Positions 1 to 5,629 of a DNA stretch of 6,884 nucleotides are shown in pieces. Under the pieces are notes generated by a model. The model made no database searches. It was not told the origin of the DNA and saw only the letters and a list, made by a program, of their open reading frames with translations. Source of the DNA: Ilumatobacteraceae bacterium (GTDB taxonomy: Bacteria; Actinomycetota; Acidimicrobiia; Acidimicrobiales; Ilumatobacteraceae); contig JAENVT010000013.1 of assembly GCA_016650435.1 (NCBI GenBank), positions 1 to 6,884 on the forward strand, given 5' to 3'. A program made the position numbers and the translations under genes. Position 1 is the first letter of the stretch; every line of letters begins with the position of its first letter.

Positions 1-492
1 GACGGTGTCGACTACGAGGCATTCAACACCTCCGGCGGGCTGGGCACATTGTGCGAGACGCTGCTCGGAGAAGTCGAGACCCTCAACTACAAAACCGTCC
101 GCTATCCGGGTCACCGCGACGCGATCAAGATGCTGATCACCGACCTTCGATTGTCGCGGCGGCGCGACTTGCTGAAGGAGTTGCTCGAAGCCGCAATCCC
201 GATCACCTATCAAGACGTCGTTCTGATCTTCGTCACCGCGTCCGGCACACGGAACGGTTTGTTGATGCAGGAGACGTTCGCCCGCAAGGTGTACGCATCC
301 GAGGTCAATGGCGCGCGTCTATCGGCAATCCAACTGACCACTGCTGCCGGGATCTGCACGATGGCTGATCTGATGCGCGAAGGCAAACTGCCGCAACGCG
401 GTTTCGTGCGTCAAGAGCAGTGTGCGCTCTCCGACTTCCTCGCCAACCGCTTCGGTTCGCTCTACCTGCGCGGCAAAGAAGTCACGTCTTAG
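1..492 (+). CDS. Saccharopine dehydrogenase-like protein, C-terminal part (5' truncated by window edge)
   Basis: The reading frame is open from base 1 to a TAG at 490-492, giving 163 visible residues; the true start lies upstream. The visible part matches the C-terminal domain of saccharopine dehydrogenase (LYS9 type): an early NTSGGLGTLCETL stretch, then NYKTVRYPGHRDAIKML, and near the end a TTAAGICTMADLM helix. In that family the enzyme oxidises saccharopine to glutamate and 2-aminoadipate semialdehyde in lysine breakdown, or the reverse in biosynthesis, in the cytoplasm. The N-terminal NAD(P)-binding Rossmann domain is outside the window, so cofactor use cannot be judged. An internal TTG at 49 is not a likely start because the homologous sequence continues before it. 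The gene converges on etfA, with stop codons overlapping by 2 bases, and is therefore not part of the etf operon. Related dehydrogenases such as carboxynorspermidine synthase are possible alternatives. Confidence 0.75.
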   Translation, partial: DGVDYEAFNTSGGLGTLCETLLGEVETLNYKTVRYPGHRDAIKMLITDLRLSRRRDLLKELLEAAIPITYQDVVLIFVTASGTRNGLLMQETFARKVYASEVNGARLSAIQLTTAAGICTMADLMREGKLPQRGFVRQEQCALSDFLANRFGSLYLRGKEVTS

Positions 493-1427
493 CTTCGACG
501 GCGCTGAATCTCGGCCGTGATCGCCGGCACGACCTGGTGGAGATCGCCGATCACGGCGTAGTCCGCTTTGGTGACCATGTTGGCCTCTGGGTCGATGTTG
601 ATGGCGAGAATCTTCTTCGACGCCATGGCGCCCACCCAGTGTTGGATCGCTCCGGAGATGCCGCAGGCGATGTAGATGTCGGGGGCGATGCGCGTACCCG
701 TCTGACCAACCTGGTCGGTGTGATTTCGCCACCCGAGGTTGGTCACGGCACGGCTGCAACCGACGACGCCGCCGAGCGCGGATGCGAGTTCTTGCAACGG
801 AGCGAAGCCATCCGCTGACCCAACCCCGCGACCGCCGCTTACAACCACCGGCGCTGTCGACAGCGTGACGCCGGCGGCACGCTCGACGCGATCACGAACC
901 AACGTGCGACCGACGATTGGATCGAGCTTGACCTCGAGCGGTTTTGCCGTCGCTGTCGCAGGTGATTCCGCCGCTGCGAACGCGTGGTGACCGATCGTCA
1001 CGAGTTTGATCGGAGCGTCGAGGGTGCAACGCTCGAGCAGCGAACCTCCCCATCGAACTCGCACCAACTCGTCGTCGTTGAACTCGATCACGTTGGCGAC
1101 CATCGGCAGATCGAGCCGGGCGGCTGCTTGGGCCATCACCTCGTTGCCGCGATCGGTACCGGTTGCCAGCACCATCGATGGGCTCAACGACGTGACCGCT
1201 TGGGCTACCACTTCACCCCATGCCTCTGGGCTGTAATCGGCCAGGAGGTCATCGTGCACCTGATGCACGGTCGTCGCACCGAACACAGTGATCTGCTCGA
1301 CGAGTCCGTCTGCCGCTTCGCCGATGGTCAATGCATGTGTCTCGCCGAGGTTGTGAGCCGCGGCGAGTGCCTCCCACGTTGCCGGCGACATCGTGCCGCG
1401 GTCGTGCTCGACGACGACCAGGATCAC
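489..1427 (-). CDS. etfA: Electron transfer flavoprotein, alpha subunit
   Basis: This 312-residue protein is the FAD-carrying alpha subunit of electron transfer flavoprotein. With EtfB it takes electrons from flavin dehydrogenases and passes them to ETF:quinone oxidoreductase. The C-terminal FAD domain is clear: VSGGRGVGS at 196-204, SRAV at 225-228, DQVGQTG at 238-244, the hallmark YIACGISGAIQH at 252-263, AINIDPEANM at 275-284 and ADYAVIGDLHQVVP at 288-301. The N-terminal domain (1 to about 190) is the usual variable ETF fold. Length is typical. The start is GTG (1427-1425), which overlaps the TGA stop of etfB in a GTGA junction, and a GGGG stretch about 7 nt upstream may serve as ribosome binding site. 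It is the last gene of the operon, directly after etfB and the dimethylglycine dehydrogenase-like gene, so that dehydrogenase is its probable electron donor. Confidence 0.96.
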   Translation of the reverse strand: MILVVVEHDRGTMSPATWEALAAAHNLGETHALTIGEAADGLVEQITVFGATTVHQVHDDLLADYSPEAWGEVVAQAVTSLSPSMVLATGTDRGNEVMAQAAARLDLPMVANVIEFNDDELVRVRWGGSLLERCTLDAPIKLVTIGHHAFAAAESPATATAKPLEVKLDPIVGRTLVRDRVERAAGVTLSTAPVVVSGGRGVGSADGFAPLQELASALGGVVGCSRAVTNLGWRNHTDQVGQTGTRIAPDIYIACGISGAIQHWVGAMASKKILAINIDPEANMVTKADYAVIGDLHQVVPAITAEIQRRRS

Positions 1428-2191
1428 TTCAGCACCCCGATCTCAGCGAGCATGTCGACCACCGCTGGCGCGGCGTCGGGGCCGGTTCCGAGGATGACCG
1501 TTGCGCTGACCTGTTCGGCGGCGGGCAGCAGCGTGATCATCTTCTGGCCGCCCGGCTCGCCGGCCGGGGTGACCTGGACGACTGCAACCTTCTTGGACGC
1601 CAGCCGGCCCTTCAGGGTTGGATACCGCGGCAGGTTGATGCCTTCCTTCACACCAAGCACCGCCGGCATCGGCACCTCGTAGACCTCGACGCCGACATCG
1701 GCCTCGCGCCGAGCGACCAACGTGCCGTCTTGCACCTCGATGCCTTTGATGCCGTTGACGATCGGACGGCCGAATGCATGAGCGACGCGCACCCCGACTT
1801 GAAAGCCGCCACTGTCGGCAGACTCGTTTCCGAACAGGATCAGATCGAACACCCCATCGGACGCTTCGATGTCGGCAATCGCCGCGCCGATCGCTGCAGC
1901 GGTTCGTTGTGGATCCCAATCGGGACCGTCGATGGGCAGCAACACGGCGTTGGCAACCCCGAGACTGGCGGCGTAGCGCAACTGCTCGTCTGCTTCCGCA
2001 GGACCGAGGGTCAACACTGTTGCCTCACCGCCATGCTTCTCGATCAGTTGCACGGCTGCCTCGACAGCGCATTCCTCGTGCGGGCTCATCGTAAATCCCA
2101 AGAACGCAGTGTCGATCGCCTGACCGTCGGCGGCGATGTTGATGCGCGCCCCAGGTGCAGGAACGCGCTTCACACAGACGAGGATCCTCAT
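1424..2191 (-). CDS. etfB: Electron transfer flavoprotein, beta subunit
   Basis: This 255-residue protein is the beta subunit of electron transfer flavoprotein, which binds AMP (or a second FAD in bifurcating forms) and carries the loop that recognises partner dehydrogenases. Visible landmarks are the N-terminal MRILVCVKRVPAPGA, the FTMSPHEECAVEAA segment at 33-46, the nucleotide-binding GNESADSGGFQVG at 121-133, and the family signature around 176-202 (PAVLGVKEGINLPRYP followed by RLASKK), which includes the recognition loop. The ATG start (2191-2189) overlaps the upstream dehydrogenase stop in an ATGA junction; no strong Shine-Dalgarno is seen, so translational coupling is likely. The stop overlaps the etfA GTG. 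I see no other genes of a bifurcating system nearby, and the context fits a plain catabolic ETF. Confidence 0.96.
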   Translation of the reverse strand: MRILVCVKRVPAPGARINIAADGQAIDTAFLGFTMSPHEECAVEAAVQLIEKHGGEATVLTLGPAEADEQLRYAASLGVANAVLLPIDGPDWDPQRTAAAIGAAIADIEASDGVFDLILFGNESADSGGFQVGVRVAHAFGRPIVNGIKGIEVQDGTLVARREADVGVEVYEVPMPAVLGVKEGINLPRYPTLKGRLASKKVAVVQVTPAGEPGGQKMITLLPAAEQVSATVILGTGPDAAPAVVDMLAEIGVLK

Positions 2192-4743
2192 GACTTCATG
2201 CGTTTGTCATCGGGGTCGAACAATGGGGTCGCGCTCGCTCGCTCGACGGTGACGGGGTACAACTCGTTCATGTACATGACCTGCAGCTTGGTGCCCTCGA
2301 CGGCATGCTCCGGGGGCAGGTAGGCCAGCAGCAGATACTTGCCAACCGACGGTCCTGCACCGGCGGTAGTGACACGCGAAACGCGACCCTTGGCGTCGAG
2401 GATTCGCTCGCCGTCGAGCGTGAGGATCGGCTCGTTGCCACCTGTTGGGAAGCGGTCGTAGCCATCAGCGCATCGCTGCGAGTCCATCGACAACGTGCAC
2501 ATGATCGCTGCGGGTCCGTCTTCGCGGGCCTTGAGGTACGGCTCCTTACCCATGAAGTCGGCGGACTTCACCTTCGGTCGAGCAAGTCCGGCCTCGACTG
2601 GGTTGTACTCGCTTTCCAGCTCGGCACCCATCAGGCGGTAGCCCTTCTCGATGCGACCGGTAACCGCGTACACGCCGATGCCGACGGGGATGATCTCGAA
2701 CTCCTTGCCGGCTTCGGCGATGGTGTCCCACAGCCGCAGGCCGTGCTCCATGTTGGTGTAGATCTCCCACCCGTTCTCGCCGACGTACGAGATGCGGAAC
2801 ATGATGCACGGCACGCCGTCGATCAGCACGTCGCGCACCGCACCGTAGGGGAAGCCCGCCTGCGACACGTCGTACGGCTTCGATTGGTCGGTGACGACCT
2901 TGGCCATCGTCGCTTCGGCGTTCGGGCCCCACACACCGAGGGTGCAGATTCCCTGCGACCTGTCGGTGAACGTGACCGAGCCGTCGGTCGGCATGTACCT
3001 GCGGAACCAGTAGTTGTCGCGGCCACCGTCGAACGCACCCGTGATGATGCGGAAGTGGTCGTCGGCGAGTCGCTGGATCGTGAGGTCGCCGCGGAAGCCG
3101 CCGTGCTGTGTCAGCAGTGGCGTGTACACGCTGCGGCCGACGGCAACGTCGACGTTGTTGACGCACATGTATTGCAGGTACGCCATCGCGCCCGGACCGG
3201 TGATGTCGAACTCGTTGAACGCCGTGAGGTCGACCATCCCGACGCTCTCGCGCATCTGCAGGTGCTCGGCGTTGGTGATGGGGCTCCACCAGCGGGCATC
3301 CCACTCGTGTTCGCGTGGCTTGAACGCGTCGGGGAACTTCTCGATCAGCTTCGCGTTGCTCTCGAACCATTGCGGCCGTTCCCAGCCGCGGGCGTCGAAG
3401 AACACAGCGCCCAACGCCTCTTCCCGCGCGTAGAACGGGCTGCGGCGCATGCCGCGCTGGCTGGCCCACTGCTCGCGTGGATGGACGATGCCGTAGGTCT
3501 TGTTGAAGTGCTCGGCGCAGCGGGCGAGGATGTGATGCTCGGTCTTTTCGTGCGGGTAGAAGCGGCTGATGTCGGTGCTGTGCGGATCGCACAGGTGCGG
3601 GTATCCGTAGGTCATCCACTCGGCAACGATCTGAGCGATGCCGGGACCCTCCTTGATCCACACCGCTGCGGCGCTCCACAGGTTGCGCACCTCGACGGTC
3701 TCACCAAGCACCGGGTTTGCGTCGGGGGTGAGGCTCAGCAAGCCGTTGATCGCATAGCGGATCTCGGCCTCACCCAGCATGTCCATCAGGTCGATGGCCT
3801 CTTCGAACTGCTGGTCGAAGTCGTCGGCAGTGAACGGCAACTCGGTTGGCGACAACGCCGACTCCTCGTTGGAGGGGATGTCGTCGGGGTGCATGAAGAT
3901 CGGCCGGTGGGCGTAGGAGCCGACCTCCATCGAGCCGGCGGTCTGGCGCTCGTAGCAGAAGGTGTCCATATCGCGCACGATCGGATAGGCGACCTCTTTG
4001 CCGCTCTGCTGCAGGATGTCGATCGGGCCGACGTCGGCCATCTGATGAACGGCGGGCGTGAGGGGGATGTTGGCCCCGGCCATCTTGGCGATGCGCGGGC
4101 TCCACACGCCGCAGGCGATCGCGACATACTCGGCCTCGATGCGACCCTTGTTGGTCACGACCGCTGTCACCTTGGGGCCGCCAGGACCATCCTCGGTCTC
4201 GATGTCGAGCACCTCAGTATTGGCGAACACTTGTAGCGCGCCCGCATCAACGGCCTCGTTGCGCATCTGCGTGCCGGTCTCGAGCGAGTCGACGCACGAC
4301 ACGCTTGGTGTGTAGAAGCCGCCGAGCAAGATCTCTTCGTTGATGAACGGCACCAGTTCTTTGATCTCTGCGGGCGTCACGAGACGCCCCTCGATGCCCC
4401 ACGCCTTTGCCGACGTCATACGCCGCTTGAACTCCTCGAGCCGCTCCGGATTGCGAGCGACCTCGATACCGCCGGAGGTGTTGTTGAGCCCGTGTTCGAT
4501 GTACTGGCGCTGGCTCTCGAGCGTGAGAAACGCCATCTCCTTGTTGTGATCGGTCGGGAAGATGAAGTTGGAGGCATGACCGGTGGAGCCGCCAGGGTTG
4601 GGCAGCGGGCCTTTGTCGATCTGCACCATGTCGGTCCAGCCGAGGCGGCTGAGGTGGCCGACCAGGCAGTTGCCGACGATGCCGGCCCCGATGATCACGC
4701 ACTTTGCGCTGGTGGGCACCGTTTGGCTCGTTGCGTCGGGCAT
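2188..4743 (-). CDS. FAD- and tetrahydrofolate-dependent dimethylglycine/sarcosine dehydrogenase-family demethylase
   Basis: This 851-residue fusion enzyme has three parts: an N-terminal FAD (DAO-type) oxidoreductase domain (about 14-375), a linker domain of the FAO_M type (about 376-430) and a C-terminal GcvT-like folate-binding domain (about 435-850). The dinucleotide motif GAGIVG is at 19-24, with D43 at the end of the second strand. GGSTGH at 51-56 places H56 where family members attach FAD covalently. H233 (AVHQMAD) and Y264 (FCYER) with GSYAHRP at 275-281 match the active-site region of Arthrobacter dimethylglycine oxidase. In the folate domain GGFRGDL puts D553 at the conserved folate-site aspartate, followed by YVGENGWEIY at 653-662. 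The family oxidises N-methyl groups of dimethylglycine, sarcosine or similar amines, delivers formaldehyde to tetrahydrofolate and, in dehydrogenases, reduces ETF. Coupling to etfB and etfA favours the dehydrogenase type. The ATG at 4743 has a GAGGAG site 6 nt upstream. 4-Methylaminobutanoate oxidase is an alternative; the substrate is uncertain. Confidence 0.88.
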   Translation of the reverse strand: MPDATSQTVPTSAKCVIIGAGIVGNCLVGHLSRLGWTDMVQIDKGPLPNPGGSTGHASNFIFPTDHNKEMAFLTLESQRQYIEHGLNNTSGGIEVARNPERLEEFKRRMTSAKAWGIEGRLVTPAEIKELVPFINEEILLGGFYTPSVSCVDSLETGTQMRNEAVDAGALQVFANTEVLDIETEDGPGGPKVTAVVTNKGRIEAEYVAIACGVWSPRIAKMAGANIPLTPAVHQMADVGPIDILQQSGKEVAYPIVRDMDTFCYERQTAGSMEVGSYAHRPIFMHPDDIPSNEESALSPTELPFTADDFDQQFEEAIDLMDMLGEAEIRYAINGLLSLTPDANPVLGETVEVRNLWSAAAVWIKEGPGIAQIVAEWMTYGYPHLCDPHSTDISRFYPHEKTEHHILARCAEHFNKTYGIVHPREQWASQRGMRRSPFYAREEALGAVFFDARGWERPQWFESNAKLIEKFPDAFKPREHEWDARWWSPITNAEHLQMRESVGMVDLTAFNEFDITGPGAMAYLQYMCVNNVDVAVGRSVYTPLLTQHGGFRGDLTIQRLADDHFRIITGAFDGGRDNYWFRRYMPTDGSVTFTDRSQGICTLGVWGPNAEATMAKVVTDQSKPYDVSQAGFPYGAVRDVLIDGVPCIMFRISYVGENGWEIYTNMEHGLRLWDTIAEAGKEFEIIPVGIGVYAVTGRIEKGYRLMGAELESEYNPVEAGLARPKVKSADFMGKEPYLKAREDGPAAIMCTLSMDSQRCADGYDRFPTGGNEPILTLDGERILDAKGRVSRVTTAGAGPSVGKYLLLAYLPPEHAVEGTKLQVMYMNELYPVTVERASATPLFDPDDKRMKS

Positions 4744-4749
4744 GTCCGT

Positions 4750-4755
4750 CTCCTC
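4750..4755 (-). promoter_or_regulatory. Ribosome binding site of the demethylase operon
   Basis: On the minus strand GAGGAG is followed by 6 nt and then the ATG at 4743-4741. This is the best Shine-Dalgarno sequence in the window and fixes the start of the 851-aa protein, at residue 14 before the beta strand leading into the FAD-binding GAGIVG motif. Confidence 0.8.
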
Positions 4756-4766
4756 GAAGGCTTGTC

Positions 4767-4812
4767 ATCACATCGGCTGTGATATATCTTTGCGATATCA
4801 CCAACGTATCAC
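4767..4812. promoter_or_regulatory. Probable operator region of the GntR regulator: nested GTGAT repeats between divergent genes
   Basis: Two perfect inverted repeats share a half-site: ATCACA/TGTGAT with a 5-nt spacer (4767-4783) and GTGATAT/ATATCAC with a 9-nt spacer (4779-4801). A further GTATCAC at 4806-4812 repeats the ATATCAC arm in direct orientation 11 bp downstream. In total there are four GTGAT half-sites in 46 bp (plus strand at 4779; minus strand ending at 4771, 4801 and 4812). The region lies between the ATG of the demethylase operon and the regulator's winged-helix coding sequence, where a GntR-family protein would be expected to bind and control both directions. A weak minus-strand promoter can be drawn (TGATAC at 4811-4806, 17 nt, GATATA at 4788-4783), and a plus-strand pair (TTGTCA at 4762-4767, 17 nt, TATCTT at 4785-4790). 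Repeats are seen directly; binding by this regulator is inferred. Confidence 0.65.
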
Positions 4813-5456
4813 TCAGCGCGCGGGCGTTTCAAGCGATCCGGCAAATGATCGTCACGCTCGAGCTCGCCCCCGGAGCGGTCGTCGATGACGACGAGTTACA
4901 GCGACAACTAGGCCTCGGTCGCACGCCGATCCGTGAAGCGCTCCAACGTCTCGTGCGCGACCAGTTCGTCACGATCATCCCCCGCCGGGGCATGTACGTG
5001 TCGAGCATCGACGTCTCCGAACTGTCGACGCTGTACGAGACGCGGGCGATCCTCGAGCCGTATGTGATGCGCCTGGCGAGCGCCCGCGGCAGCGCCGCCG
5101 ATTGGGACGCTATGGCCGCAGCGCTTGCTCGTGCCACTGCCCACAGCACACCCACTCAATTGTTGGAGATCGACCGCGAATGCCGCGAGATCGTCTGGGC
5201 GGCAGCCGACAACCGCTTCCTCACCGACACGCTCGACATGTTGTACGCGCAGAGCGACCGGCTGTGGCACCTGTACCTCTCCGACGTCGCCGCTCTCGAT
5301 CAGGTGATCGACGAGCACCGCGCCATCCACGCCGCGCTGGTCGACGGCGACGGCGAACGCGCCGCGACCCTGATCGAGTCGCACATGCGTGCGTTCAACG
5401 ACAAGATCGGCGCGGCAGTTCGCCGCCGTCTCGAATCCCCCCTCGCCGGCTTCTGA
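4779..5456 (+). CDS. GntR-family transcriptional regulator, FadR/FCD subfamily
   Basis: This is a one-component repressor or activator with an N-terminal winged helix-turn-helix and a C-terminal all-helical FCD ligand-binding domain. From the GTG at 4779 it has 225 residues, normal for the family. The DNA-binding part runs from LSARAFQAIRQMI (first helix) through LAPGAVVDDDELQRQLGLG to the recognition segment RTPIREALQRL and the wing VTIIPRRGMYV. The FCD part contains the expected IDREC, DEHRAIHAAL, DGDGERA and ESHMRAF stretches. One metal-site histidine is replaced by Arg (residue 136), while D132, H180 and H202 remain. The frame is open back to an ATG at 4704, but that would overlap the divergent gene by 40 bp and add an atypical Arg/Trp/Pro-rich tail; the next Met (4845) would remove the first DNA-binding helix. 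GTG 4779 is therefore preferred. It probably senses a pathway amine and regulates the divergent demethylase operon. Confidence 0.9.
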   Translation: MIYLCDITNVSLSARAFQAIRQMIVTLELAPGAVVDDDELQRQLGLGRTPIREALQRLVRDQFVTIIPRRGMYVSSIDVSELSTLYETRAILEPYVMRLASARGSAADWDAMAAALARATAHSTPTQLLEIDRECREIVWAAADNRFLTDTLDMLYAQSDRLWHLYLSDVAALDQVIDEHRAIHAALVDGDGERAATLIESHMRAFNDKIGAAVRRRLESPLAGF

Positions 5457-5477
5457 GCCGCAGCGCACCCGCAGTCC

Positions 5478-5593
5478 CTGATTCACATGTGAGCCCGGTG
5501 CCGCGACCGGCGCGCTAACTGACTCACATGTCGCCGCAGCGAGGTCAGCTGTGAGCCTGGTGCCGCGCTTGTCGCGCTAGCTGACTCACATGT
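5478..5593. repeat. Pair of diverged 44-bp intergenic repeat units with hairpin-forming ends
   Basis: Two 44-bp units, 5488-5531 and 5550-5593, start 62 bp apart and agree at 38 of 44 positions. Both begin TGTGAGCCYGGTGCCGCG and end CGCGCTARCTGACTCACATGT minus its first base. The shared end motif CTGAYTCACATGT occurs three times (5478-5490, 5519-5531, 5581-5593). Unit 1 is framed by a perfect 9-bp inverted repeat, ACATGTGAG (5485-5493) with CTCACATGT (5523-5531); unit 2 by GTCAGCT (5544-5550) with AGCTGAC (5579-5585). Four of the six differences fall in the 5-nt centre between conserved CGCG arms that could pair. A 10-bp palindrome TCACATGTGA lies at 5483-5492. No T-run follows either unit, so neither is a standard intrinsic terminator, though a role in ending the regulator transcript or as a dispersed palindromic element is possible. 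Confidence 0.8.
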
Positions 5594-5617
5594 GGGGCGC
5601 GACATGCTGATCGAACG

Positions 5618-5623
5618 TAATCT
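5618..5623 (+). promoter_or_regulatory. Probable -10 element of a leaderless promoter for the Rieske gene
   Basis: TAATCT fits the TANNNT pattern of actinobacterial -10 boxes and ends 6 nt before the GTG at 5630, so transcription would begin at or next to the start codon. The TAA of the hexamer is also an in-frame stop codon that rules out any earlier start. No good -35 box is seen 17-18 nt upstream, and there is no strong Shine-Dalgarno sequence. Confidence 0.5.
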
Positions 5624-5629
5624 CGGAAC

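Larger units (their letters stand above)
5457..5629. other. Non-coding gap between regulator and Rieske gene
   Basis: This 173-bp stretch has no convincing gene. It holds the two 44-bp repeat units and, at its right end, the presumed promoter of the Rieske oxygenase gene. Short open frames here run into the Rieske gene in the wrong frame and have no recognisable product. Confidence 0.7.

Noticed and set aside
1331..2323. Plus-strand open frame of 330 codons across etfB and part of etfA
   Set aside because: It is antisense to etfB/etfA, whose signatures are unmistakable, and it has no recognisable domain.
2546..3679. Minus-strand open frame of 377 codons inside the demethylase gene in another frame
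   Set aside because: Its Arg/His/Pro-rich composition is typical of a shifted frame of high-GC coding DNA; the main frame carries all conserved motifs.
2305..4236. Long plus-strand open frame of 643 codons
   Set aside because: It lies fully antisense to the well-supported FAD/THF demethylase. Its product has low-complexity Val/Asp/Gly/Arg/His composition with no recognisable domain, as expected for a mirror frame of a GC-rich gene.
4704..4778. N-terminal extension of the GntR regulator from an ATG at 4704
   Set aside because: It would overlap the divergent gene by 40 bp, encode an Arg/Trp/Pro-rich tail not expected in the family, and have the operator region within the coding sequence.
5478..5593. 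Possible CRISPR array or intrinsic terminator
   Set aside because: There are only two full units, with imperfect identity and an 18-bp gap between them, no spacer pattern and no cas genes. No T-run follows the hairpins.
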